Positions 43,255-51,423 of a stretch of 64,000 nucleotides of DNA are shown piece by piece (position 1 is the first letter of the stretch; each line of letters begins with the position of its first letter). Made by a program: the position numbers and the translations under genes. The DNA lies in the NCBI RefSeq assembly GCF_003058465.1, contig NZ_CP028901.1:682001-746000 (forward strand), in the 5' to 3' direction. This DNA is from Orrella marina (GTDB lineage Bacteria > Pseudomonadota > Gammaproteobacteria > Burkholderiales > Burkholderiaceae_B). The notes beneath the pieces are model-generated. The model was not told the origin of the DNA and ran no database searches. It was given only the letters and a program-made list of their open reading frames with translations.

Positions 43255-43959
43255 ATGATCGATGACAGATTACGTGTTTGCTCCACCCCCGTGGTGTCCT
43301 TGCCCGTTGTGGGTAGTGATGCCCAGTTTCCCGTTCGCCGGGTGTATTGTGTCGGCCGTAACTACGTCGAGCACGCCAAGGAAATGGGTTTTACTGGGCG
43401 TGAGGATCCGTTTTTCTTCAGCAAGCCAGCCGATGCCTTGCTGGTGATTCCGGATGGCACTGAAGGCAAAATGCCTTACCCCTCAAAAACACAGAACCTG
43501 CATTACGAGATGGAACTGGTGGTGGCGCTGGGCAAGGGTGGTTGTGACATTCCTGTGGAGAAAGCCAATGAGTGCATCTTTGGATATTCACTGGGTCTGG
43601 ACATGACACGTCGTGACCTTCAGGGTGAAGCCAAAAAGCAGGGGCGCCCCTGGGAAGTGGGCAAGGCGTTTGATCACGGCGGCCCGATTGGTCCGGTGCA
43701 TCCTGTCAGTCAAACTGGTATTCTGGAAAAGGGTGCCATTGCGCTGACCGTGAATGGCGAGGTCAAACAAAGCAGTGATCTTGACAAGCTGATCTGGAGT
43801 ATTCCCGAGAGCATTGCCTATCTGTCAGGGTTGTTCGAACTCAAAGCGGGTGATCTAATCTTTACAGGGACTCCAGAAGGCGTGGGTGCGGTAGTCAAGG
43901 GTGATCGCATGGTTGGCACTTTCGAAGGACTGGGCCAACTGGAAGTCGTGATGGTCTGA
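43255..43959 (+). CDS. Fumarylacetoacetate hydrolase family protein, probable N-terminal frameshift
   Basis: A FAH-family enzyme of about 230 residues (acylpyruvate hydrolase/isomerase type). It has R-R-V-Y-C-V-G-R-N-Y, F-F-F-S-K-P-A-D-A-L, the metal-binding H-Y-E-M-E-L-V-V and D-M-T-R-R-D-L-Q, and a late F-T-G-T-P-E-G-V-G. The long frame can start at ATG 43255, but the aagga ribosome site abuts it. The same site is ideally spaced (7 bp) for ATG 43262 in another frame. That frame gives M-T-D-Y-V-F-A-P-P-P, the usual family N-terminus, and then fails after the C5 run 43286-43290. One extra base in that run would restore a full-length protein. So this is a sequence error, a mutation or slippage. 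Confidence 0.8.
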   Translation: MIDDRLRVCSTPVVSLPVVGSDAQFPVRRVYCVGRNYVEHAKEMGFTGREDPFFFSKPADALLVIPDGTEGKMPYPSKTQNLHYEMELVVALGKGGCDIPVEKANECIFGYSLGLDMTRRDLQGEAKKQGRPWEVGKAFDHGGPIGPVHPVSQTGILEKGAIALTVNGEVKQSSDLDKLIWSIPESIAYLSGLFELKAGDLIFTGTPEGVGAVVKGDRMVGTFEGLGQLEVVMV

Positions 43960-44045
43960 GGCCGTCAAAACCAGGAATAAAAAGAAGAAGTTAGAAGAAG
44001 AGAGAACAACGGCGTTTGTGCCTGCAAGAGCAACAAGAATCAGGG

Positions 44046-44090
44046 CCACTTTTTCGGGGATACCCCGAAAGAGTGGTCCGTTTTGTTTTG
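44046..44090. terminator. Bidirectional terminator between FAH-family and mdtP-like genes
   Basis: ccactttttcgggg (44046-44059), loop ata and ccccgaaagagtgg (44063-44076) form a 14-bp stem with one G-T pair. It is followed by ttttgttttg on the plus strand. It lies between two convergent genes. Confidence 0.8.
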
Positions 44091-44211
44091 TGGTGTTTGT
44101 GTGCGGTCTGTGTTCAGTCACCTTTCTGTGTGATGACCCTGAATCTGGCCGCGCGATCTGCACTTGTTTCTGAATGCTCCCGGTTTCACATGCTTCGGTG
44201 TGCGTTCTGAT

Positions 44212-45879
44212 TTATTTCGGGCGTCCTTGTATCGTCTGGACCGCCTGACTGGACGAGGTCATCTCGCCCATGGCGAACGCCAGGTTGGCAGCCGCCACTT
44301 CCGATGCCACCCGCGCCTCGAGCAATGCTTCCCGTGCGTGCAAGAGCCCTTCAGCTGCCTCGGTCACCAGTGTAATGGTTGCCAGTCCCTCCTGATAAGA
44401 ATCCAGCGCTGCGTTATAGGCGATGCGCGCCGTACTGACCAGTTCCCGGGCCGTGGCTTCACTCTCGAGTGCTGATCCCAGGACCGTTTGCGCCAGCACG
44501 ATCTCACGTACGGCGTCTTGCTGCATCTGGTTGAAGTTTCTGGCGGCTTGCTCGCTTTTGATCTGAGCGCCGACCAGGCGGGCATTGCGCAGCCCCCCAT
44601 CATAGAGCGGTAGTGTGACCCCAAGTAAAACACCTGTTGCGTTTGCCTGCTGGGTGAAGCCAGGCAGTCCCTGGAGGTTGAAACTGGTGTTGCTATTGGC
44701 TAGGAACCCGCCCAGAAAGACTTTCGGGAAGAAATCCGCTTCGACTGCCTTGATATTAGCCTGAGCGGCTTTCATTGCGGCATAGCTCGCCGCGACATCC
44801 GGGCGCGAGGCAATTGCTTGTTCGATTGCCTGATCGGTGAGCTTCGTGTTGGCTCTGAGTTGCTCCGTGGCGACTTTGGAGGTGTCTGCTGCGATCCGGA
44901 CTTCGGTTGTTGGTGAAAGACCGACCGCTGCCAGCAATCCCAGATAAGCATTGCGCTCGGCCCCTTGCGTGTTCACCAGGTGCAGTCTGGCCTGCATGAC
45001 GCCCTGGTCAGAAAGCGCCGTTTCGACGGTGGTTGCCATGCCTGCCTGCAGGCGTGCGCGCGTGGCTTGCGCGATCTGCTGCCGGCTCGCAAGCGAGTCA
45101 TGCGCAAGTCGCACCCGTTCGCGTGCCAGGTTGTACTCATAAAAGCGCGTGGTCACAGCCCAGATCACCTTCTGGTGCTCGGCATTGAAAAGGATGTTGG
45201 CTGCACGTGAAAGCTGCTCGGCTCCTTCCAGCAACGCCTTTCTTTTTCCAAAATCCAGCACCAGCCACCCGAGTGCGAGGCCCGGCACCACCCCGCTCAC
45301 CTCGGTTGCGAACTCACGTGGCCCGATGACCAGTGGCGAAGGGAAGGTCGTGCGTTGATAGCCTGCCAGCACATTGGCTGAAAGGACGGGCAGAAAGGTT
45401 GCCTCGACCATACCGACTGCCAGTGCCGCTTCGCGGGCGTGATTCCAGGCAGCACGCGTTTGCGGGTTGTTCTGTTGTGCGAGATCGATCAGTTGAACCA
45501 GACTGTAGGTTTGATCAGGGTTGGGTAGTTCCGTGCGGGGCAGTCCTCTGATTTCGGAGACTCTGGCTACCCGATAGGTCGGCTGTGCCTGGCTATTGTG
45601 ACTGGTGGTCGTCTGCGCTGAGGTGAGACCACCGGTCTGACCGGCAGTCACTGTTTCAGTGGCTACGCTGACAATCTCAGGGTCCACCCAGGGGCGCTCG
45701 GCTGAAGCGGGTGCACGGTCCAGCGCCTCGGTCGCACAACCGCTCAACAAGCCGATGGCACACGCAGGTATGAGCGCGCGAGCCCCAGCACAGAAGGTCC
45801 TTTGTAGACGGCCCGCTAAAAGCTTTGTGAGCCGTGTTTCGTAGTCTGGATATGGAATGAACGTTGCTGGATCAGTCAT
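44212..45879 (-). CDS. TolC-family outer-membrane efflux lipoprotein, MdtP-like
   Basis: A 555-residue outer-membrane channel. A signal region ends with lipobox L-L-S-G-C near residue 48. Two OEP repeats follow, with Y-x-L-x-x-L-I-D-L-A-Q-Q-N-N-P near residue 145, L-A-L-G-W-L-V-L-D-F-G-K-R near residue 210 and T-L-P-L-Y-D-G-G near residue 425. It forms the outer duct for the MdtN/MdtO-like pump encoded upstream. ATG 45879 is preferred; the frame is open to 45978. Unlike the tight junctions upstream, about 400 bp separate it from the mdtO-like gene. Confidence 0.87.
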   Translation of the reverse strand: MTDPATFIPYPDYETRLTKLLAGRLQRTFCAGARALIPACAIGLLSGCATEALDRAPASAERPWVDPEIVSVATETVTAGQTGGLTSAQTTTSHNSQAQPTYRVARVSEIRGLPRTELPNPDQTYSLVQLIDLAQQNNPQTRAAWNHAREAALAVGMVEATFLPVLSANVLAGYQRTTFPSPLVIGPREFATEVSGVVPGLALGWLVLDFGKRKALLEGAEQLSRAANILFNAEHQKVIWAVTTRFYEYNLARERVRLAHDSLASRQQIAQATRARLQAGMATTVETALSDQGVMQARLHLVNTQGAERNAYLGLLAAVGLSPTTEVRIAADTSKVATEQLRANTKLTDQAIEQAIASRPDVAASYAAMKAAQANIKAVEADFFPKVFLGGFLANSNTSFNLQGLPGFTQQANATGVLLGVTLPLYDGGLRNARLVGAQIKSEQAARNFNQMQQDAVREIVLAQTVLGSALESEATARELVSTARIAYNAALDSYQEGLATITLVTEAAEGLLHAREALLEARVASEVAAANLAFAMGEMTSSSQAVQTIQGRPK

Positions 45880-45984
45880 GCGGCATGTAACGAGGGGACG
45901 CGTGAAATGAAAACTGCCTGGCTCCAGGCCAGGCCCGGACGATGTGTCGTTGATGCTGCGCCGTGCGCGGAAAATCACAGATCA

Positions 45985-46245
45985 AAAAACCAAATCAAAA
46001 ACCCAAATCAAAAACAAACAGCCTCTCACGCCGTGATTCGTCGTACTCGGCGTACTCGGCGTACTCGGCGTGCAGTGAGCGTGTCGCAATGTGTGAGGTG
46101 CATTGAACGAACCTCACTGATCCCTTCGATGATAAACGTTTCCTTGATACGTTGTGCGGACTCAGACTTCTCCTGGCTGTTTGCAATAAACCGCATGCCG
46201 GGTCTATTGGGTCTATTGGGTCTATTGGGTCTATTGGGTCTATTG
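45985..46245. repeat. Cluster of short tandem repeats between mdtO- and mdtP-like genes
   Basis: Within the 45880-46283 gap there are three repeat blocks. The first is an A-rich tract of imperfect 12-14-bp words around aaatcaaaaac (about 45985-46017). The second is three copies of cgtactcgg (46042-46068) plus a partial copy. The third is five perfect copies of ggtctattg (46201-46245). No gene is supported in this gap, though the 9-bp repeats keep several frames open. Confidence 0.85.
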
Positions 46246-46283
46246 GAGCGCCTGGGTACGCTGCCTGAATGAACGTGGTCTGA

Positions 46284-48269
46284 TCAGGTCCGGTCTGGTG
46301 TGCCAGATGACAATGCCAGTGCCCGGGATTCGATAGAATCGATCTGACGCCTGAGTTTTGCCAGGGTTTCCGGCCGGGCTCTCAGACGGTCGGGCTCAAA
46401 CCGGTTGTAAATCAGCGCCTCTCTGGCCTGGCCAGTACTTGTCAGGCACTCATCGACCAGCTTGCGTCGCTGCTCCCGGGAAAGCCCTGAGGGGCCTGAT
46501 GTCAAATCTCGTAACGCATCCAGGTGCGCTTGACAGCGCCTTAAGGTTCGCTCGGCAGTCGTGGCGACTGAAACGGGCCATAGCCGTGTGAACATGATGA
46601 AAAGCAGGGCATTTCCCAGCAAGATGCCGTAGATCCGGTCCATGGCGACTGACATGCCCACATCTGGCTTGAAATCTTGAAGGACCGTCATGAGAAACGC
46701 CAGGCCGATCTGAATGCCGGCATAGGAAATTCGTTCCGACCCGCTGGACACCCAGGCAGCAATCAGTACACCAGCAAACACCAGGATCATCAATTGCCCG
46801 ATGGAGGTCATGTATGGAATGAGAAACGCCAGACTCGCCATGCCCATGGCCGCACCGATCAGACAGCCGATGATGCGAAGAGTCAGTTTGTGAACAGTCT
46901 CGCCAGTCGTGCCGAGTGCGGCCACATAGCACGTGATCATGGCCGTGTGGATGCCATCCCACTGGATGCTGGTGTAGATAATGTAGGCCAGCACCGCGGC
47001 AGCGGTGGTTTTGATGGCGAACCGGGAGTACTCCGGATTTCGCCAGGCGTCTTCCTTGAAAAACCCCGGTTTCCTGCCTGTCGACTTGGTATGTTCACGC
47101 TTGGGTGCAGGGGCGGATACCGTCGCATTCGCAGGTTGCCGAAAAATCTGATCCAGCATCTGTACCAAGGACAACGTGTGCGGATCGAGCCTGGCGCCTT
47201 GATGCAATGGTGATTGCTCGAGAGACTGGCCAAGTGGTTGTCTGTGAGTGAGTTGCACAGCCTGGACCAGTTTGTCGCGCTTCAGAAGAGTCGCAAGCGC
47301 TTTGCAACGTCTGGTGAACACTTGAACCTGAGTCGGATCACGCTCCGGTGGCAGGCCATGTTGAACGATTGAAGGGTCACGCATAGTGGCCAGCCATACC
47401 AGCATGTCTTGCGTTTGCGCAATGGCCTGAGCCAAGACGCGCGAATGGGCGGTGGGTGCCAGATGAAACAGGCGCACGAGTTTCAGGAGCGTTTCAAGCT
47501 TGCCCTGACCCTCTCTGAGCGTTCTCAGAAGCATGCTGCGAACCATATCCTCATCTGAATCAGCTGAATTGCCGGTTCTACTCAAGGCGTCTGTCGGGGC
47601 AGGGGGACTACATGCGCTCTGTGCGGCAAGCGCGATCAGATTCAGACGCTCGGCAAGCTTGTCGTGAAGTTCCGTTCGGGCACTGCGTCCGGCAATCGTG
47701 TGAAACACCACGATAACCCCCATGGGAACGAGCACCATCAACCAGGCATACAAGATGCCTCGCGTGGCCACTTCTCCAAAGGGCACGTAGGGCAGCAGTG
47801 TCATGATGAAGCCGATCACAAGCGCGACGATATTGCCGCCCGGGCCCAGAACGCTGGCTGCACCGATGAACAGAAAAAAATAAGAGCCCAGGACAATGAT
47901 GACCATGCGCCACATCGGCACCTCGATCGCGAGCCGGGTCAGAAACAGTAGCAGCAGCACCACCAGCGATACGAGAATGGTGATTCCGATGGCAACGAGC
48001 ACGTTCTCCTGGGCGTTGGGTTTGGCCAGAAACATGATCAGGTAGCAACCGATCGATACCAGCGGCACCTCATAAGTCATAAAAACCAGGGCGGCCAGTG
48101 CACACACCGCAGCAGTGCGCCAGGCCATGGCCATTCTGCCGTCAAAAGGCGCAAGTTCATTGAGCACACCTCGCCACAATGGCAGATTCCGTGCCGGTAG
48201 CGTGTGTGCGCCTCGACCCTCGTCGTTGTGGTTGATCACGTTGGCTGTACTGGTTGTCTTGGCTGGCAT
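46284..48269 (-). CDS. FUSC-family inner-membrane efflux protein, MdtO-like
   Basis: A 661-residue membrane protein of the fusaric-acid-resistance/aromatic-acid-exporter superfamily, closest in layout to MdtO. It has two blocks of five to six transmembrane helices (about residues 45-200 and 395-530), each followed by a long cytoplasmic helical region. It probably exports small organic or aromatic compounds with the adaptor and TolC-like partners. ATG 48269 lies 25 bp after the adaptor stop; a GTG at 48323 would overlap the adaptor gene. Ribosome sites are weak for both. Confidence 0.87.
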   Translation of the reverse strand: MPAKTTSTANVINHNDEGRGAHTLPARNLPLWRGVLNELAPFDGRMAMAWRTAAVCALAALVFMTYEVPLVSIGCYLIMFLAKPNAQENVLVAIGITILVSLVVLLLLFLTRLAIEVPMWRMVIIVLGSYFFLFIGAASVLGPGGNIVALVIGFIMTLLPYVPFGEVATRGILYAWLMVLVPMGVIVVFHTIAGRSARTELHDKLAERLNLIALAAQSACSPPAPTDALSRTGNSADSDEDMVRSMLLRTLREGQGKLETLLKLVRLFHLAPTAHSRVLAQAIAQTQDMLVWLATMRDPSIVQHGLPPERDPTQVQVFTRRCKALATLLKRDKLVQAVQLTHRQPLGQSLEQSPLHQGARLDPHTLSLVQMLDQIFRQPANATVSAPAPKREHTKSTGRKPGFFKEDAWRNPEYSRFAIKTTAAAVLAYIIYTSIQWDGIHTAMITCYVAALGTTGETVHKLTLRIIGCLIGAAMGMASLAFLIPYMTSIGQLMILVFAGVLIAAWVSSGSERISYAGIQIGLAFLMTVLQDFKPDVGMSVAMDRIYGILLGNALLFIMFTRLWPVSVATTAERTLRRCQAHLDALRDLTSGPSGLSREQRRKLVDECLTSTGQAREALIYNRFEPDRLRARPETLAKLRRQIDSIESRALALSSGTPDRT

Positions 48270-48294
48270 GGACGTTATTTCGCCTGACGTGTGT

Positions 48295-49386
48295 TCACGA
48301 GCCTTCGCAGGTGTGTTCGTCACGAATCACGACACTTGCACTGGCTCCCACGCGCATCAGGTCAGTCACAGGGTCGGTGATCAGAATGCGAACCGGGAAT
48401 CGCTGCGCGACACGGACCCAGTTCAGTGACTTCTGCACGAAAGGCAAGGTGCGCGGCAAACTGAGCATATCTTCAGTGGTCACGCCCCAGCCGATACTCT
48501 CGACACGGCCTTTCATAGGCGTTCCAGGCGCTGCCATGGTGTAGACTGCGGCGCAGTCTCCTACCTTGATCGAAGGCAGCTCGGTTTCACGAAACAGAGC
48601 CGTGGCGTACCAGGCGTCGGTGTCAATCAACGTAAAAAGGGACTGCTCAGGGGCCAGCATCTCCCCCTGGGAGACATTCAATCCGACTACCAGTCCGTTG
48701 CCAGGGGCATGAACGACTGTGTCAGCCAGTGCTTTCTCGGCGATCGCCAGTGCCGCGGTGGCAACTTCAACGGTTGCCTGGGCGGCTTCGGTCTGGCCGA
48801 TCAACGCCTGCGCCGCTTTCGCCTGGGAGCTCGCCTGGGTCAGGCTGACTTCGGCATCACGCTGGGCCGTTCGGGCCGCATCGACCTGCTGAGCAGTCAC
48901 ATAACCTTTGGGTGCCAGGGATTCCAGGCGCTTGAGCGTGCTCTGAGCGAGTTCCAGGTTGGCTTGTGCACGCTGGACCTGTTCGTCTGCGATCACCGCG
49001 TTGGCAGATTCAGCCTCGATTCGACGTAGCTGATCATTCAGGCCTGCCTTGGTCAGGGCCAGTTCAGCCCGTGCCTGCCTCACGCGCAGTTCATAGGTGG
49101 CGGGATCAATTTTGAACAAAAGTTCCCCTTTGCTCACCCGTTGTCCATCCTTGACCGCCAGCGTCTCGAGTTTGCCTGGCACCATGGCTGCGATGTGGAC
49201 AATGTTGGCCTGGATGATGGCGTCTTCGGAAACCTGGTTGCGCTCGGTATACACAAAATATCGCCATGCCATCAAGATCGTGCTGGCAATGACCACGATC
49301 ACCAGCGCAATCGCGATCATTCTCTTTGCCGGTGCAGGTCGCATGCCGAAGTCGTCGTGAGCAAAGTCGGAAGGGTGGTCGGACAT
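48295..49386 (-). CDS. HlyD-family membrane fusion protein, MdtN-like
   Basis: A 363-residue periplasmic adaptor. One N-terminal transmembrane anchor (about 22-42) is followed by the lipoyl half V-P-G-K-L-E-T-L-A-V-K-D-G-Q-R-V-S-K-G-E-L-L-F. A long coiled coil rich in Ala/Gln/Glu (about 95-215) comes next, then the second lipoyl half V-V-H-A-P-G-N-G-L-V-V-G-L and a beta-barrel domain. It bridges the FUSC-type inner-membrane pump and the TolC-like channel. It lies 17 bp after the YtcA-like gene and just before the mdtO-like gene, all in one operon. Confidence 0.9.
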   Translation of the reverse strand: MSDHPSDFAHDDFGMRPAPAKRMIAIALVIVVIASTILMAWRYFVYTERNQVSEDAIIQANIVHIAAMVPGKLETLAVKDGQRVSKGELLFKIDPATYELRVRQARAELALTKAGLNDQLRRIEAESANAVIADEQVQRAQANLELAQSTLKRLESLAPKGYVTAQQVDAARTAQRDAEVSLTQASSQAKAAQALIGQTEAAQATVEVATAALAIAEKALADTVVHAPGNGLVVGLNVSQGEMLAPEQSLFTLIDTDAWYATALFRETELPSIKVGDCAAVYTMAAPGTPMKGRVESIGWGVTTEDMLSLPRTLPFVQKSLNWVRVAQRFPVRILITDPVTDLMRVGASASVVIRDEHTCEGS

Positions 49387-49403
49387 GGGGTATCAGTCAG
49401 TCT

Positions 49404-49733
49404 TCATTGGGGAGAAAAGGCATACGAAAACGCCATCGCGATGATCAGCACCACGCAGGTGTAAAAGAGCAGACGCAGGGGCAAGGCATCGTCGATACCG
49501 GTGCGAATCAGCAACCACCGGATCGGAATCATCAGCACGATGCCGACCGCCGTTCCGATCAGCCAGCTCGGGAAATAAGACCCGGCCAGATAGAAGGCAG
49601 GTGCCTGCGGACTGATACATCCCGAGAGCAACAGGCACCCCACAATCAGTGCACCCGTCATGAGCGAGCGCACTGCTACTTGACCGCTGGCAGCTTGCTG
49701 GCAGGGTGCCTTCAGTGCAGGAGTGCCAGTCAT
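49404..49733 (-). CDS. YtcA-family small membrane lipoprotein
   Basis: A protein of up to 109 residues with a signal segment ending L-L-L-S-G-C and then S-P-Q-A-P-x-x-x-x-A-G-S-Y-F-P-S-W. This closely matches the pattern of E. coli YtcA, encoded at the head of ytcA-mdtN-mdtO-mdtP. Two transmembrane helices follow. The start is uncertain: GTG at 49673 would give a compact signal peptide (R-S-L-M-T-G-A-L-I-V-G), while 49733 gives a longer n-region. It is the first gene of the efflux operon; its function is not known. Confidence 0.8.
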   Translation of the reverse strand: MTGTPALKAPCQQAASGQVAVRSLMTGALIVGCLLLSGCISPQAPAFYLAGSYFPSWLIGTAVGIVLMIPIRWLLIRTGIDDALPLRLLFYTCVVLIIAMAFSYAFSPQ

Positions 49734-50228
49734 GGGGATTGATGCATGGTTCGGAATTCAGCAACGGTGGTTTCAGGGCAACGATTTTGATGTGAATGCA
49801 ATCTGATATCGACTCTCATGGTGCGACCGGGAGTCTGCGTCACAGTTCAGTCCGATCTGTTACATCGCCAGATTTCGTTCAAGCGTCAAGCGTCAAGCGT
49901 CAACTCGATCGAGAAGCGGCGGTACATTTCGAGCGGCGTCTCGAGCGGCTGTGCCTGTCCTGTTGCAACAGATCTAGCGGCCATAGGCTCGCGCGCTAAG
50001 TTGATCGTAGCAGATTGCGCAGACTGATGAGAACGACTGTTGTGGCGACACCGTGCAAGCAAATGCTGGTAAAAAAGTGGAAAGGAGTAGAAAGTATGGT
50101 GGACGATCATGACGCGCATGATGCTACGGGCGCTCCAGGTCGTCTATGGGACGGCATGGTTCAGAGCCCGGAGTGGGCTCTGAACCTTCAAGTCACTCGA
50201 ATACCGGATCCGGAATGACTCCCAGACC
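49734..50228. other. Intergenic region with short repeats
   Basis: No gene is supported. It contains three 7-bp tandem copies of tcaagcg (49879-49899). There is also a perfect 12-bp hairpin ggttcagagccc/gggctctgaacc (50158-50169/50175-50186, loop ggagt), which may serve as terminator of the lyase gene although no T tract follows. The promoter of the efflux operon should lie near 49740-49800. Confidence 0.5.
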
Positions 50229-51164
50229 TCATGCCATGTCCGCAATTCCTTCAGGAGCGGGATGGGTGGTCAGACGATGTCCGGCCTTCAGGATCTGGCT
50301 CGGTATGTCGTGTTGCACCAGATCGGGCAGACGCGCTGAAACGGCAAGCAGGCGATCCAGGTCGATGCCGGTGTCAAAGCCTTCTAGCTCAAGCATGTGA
50401 ACCACTTCTTCTGTACACGCATTGCCGCTGGCGCCCGGTGCGTAAGGGCATCCGCCAAGTCCACCGAGTGAGGCGTCAAACCGGTCGATCCCTGTATCAA
50501 TAGCGGCCAGCACGTTCGCCTGCGCCAAGCCTCGCGTGTTGTGAAAATGCAGTGTGAACGTGATGTCGGGAAATTCTGCACGGGCACGCTTGCAAATCTC
50601 GCGTACCTGACTCGGATACGCCATTCCGGTTGTGTCGCAGAGTGAGATCCGGGTGATGCCCTGATCCGCAAAGTGGCCAATCAACCGGAATACCTCGGAT
50701 GACGCAATGTCGCCTTCCATCGGACAGCCAAAGACAGTCGAGAGAGACACGTTCACAGCCACGGGTGCACCTTTAAGCGCTTCGATGATCTGCCCCAGGC
50801 CCTGAGCCGATTTCTCGCGGGTCATGCGCAGGTTGGCCCGGTTATGTGTCTCGCTGACAGACATCACCAGGTTGGCTTCGTCAATGCCACAGCTTAGCGC
50901 CCGCTCGGCACCGCGCACGTTGGGGATCAAGACGGTGTACTCCACGCCGGGCTTGCGCTTGATCTCGTGCATGACCTGCTCTGCATCGCGCAACGCGGGA
51001 ATAGCCTTGGGGGACGTGAAGGAGGTTGCCTCGATCTTGGCGAATCCGCATTCGCTCAGTTCATTGATGATCGAAATCTTGTCCTGGGTTTCAATGAAAA
51101 CTTTCTCGTTCTGAAACCCGTCTCGGGGGGCGACGTCGTGAAGATAGATTCGTTGCTTGCTCAT
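50229..51164 (-). CDS. HMG-CoA lyase-like enzyme (hydroxymethylglutaryl-CoA lyase family)
   Basis: A 311-residue TIM-barrel lyase of the DRE-TIM family. It has V-A-P-R-D-G-F-Q-N-E near residue 10, F-x-S-P-K-A-I-P, C-D-T-T-G-M-A, L-H-F-H-N-T-R-G and the catalytic loop G-G-C-P-Y-A-P-G-A-S-G-N near residue 260. It cleaves 3-hydroxy-3-methylglutaryl-CoA or a related acyl-CoA such as citramalyl-CoA. ATG 51164 follows an aaaggag ribosome site. The CoA transferase gene lies 259 bp upstream on the same strand, suggesting joint degradation of a branched dicarboxylic acid (inference). Confidence 0.9.
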   Translation of the reverse strand: MSKQRIYLHDVAPRDGFQNEKVFIETQDKISIINELSECGFAKIEATSFTSPKAIPALRDAEQVMHEIKRKPGVEYTVLIPNVRGAERALSCGIDEANLVMSVSETHNRANLRMTREKSAQGLGQIIEALKGAPVAVNVSLSTVFGCPMEGDIASSEVFRLIGHFADQGITRISLCDTTGMAYPSQVREICKRARAEFPDITFTLHFHNTRGLAQANVLAAIDTGIDRFDASLGGLGGCPYAPGASGNACTEEVVHMLELEGFDTGIDLDRLLAVSARLPDLVQHDIPSQILKAGHRLTTHPAPEGIADMA

Positions 51165-51423
51165 CAGGTAACTCCTTTTTTCTGACTGATGCGGTTGCAC
51201 ATCGATTTTGCCGGATCTGCGGTGACTACGTCCGTTGTGTGTGTGGTGTGGTTTGTGAAGCTGCCTGCGAGGGGACTCGCGGATTTGAGGCGAGTTTTTG
51301 TCGGACGGGTTCGCGCCCGGGCAGGATGCCAGGAAAACAGTAAAACAGACGGATTGTTTGAACGTCTGACGTTCTGGCTGGCATTGCCCCGGCAAGGAAT
51401 TGCGCGGGGTTGCACGGATTCAT

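Noticed and set aside
46042..46245. 9-bp repeats considered as a CRISPR-like array
   Set aside because: Units are contiguous with no spacers and far too short for CRISPR repeats.
45907..46272. 121-codon plus-strand frame across the repeat cluster
   Set aside because: It is kept open by 9-bp repeats (R-R-T and G-L-L runs) and has no ribosome site or domain.
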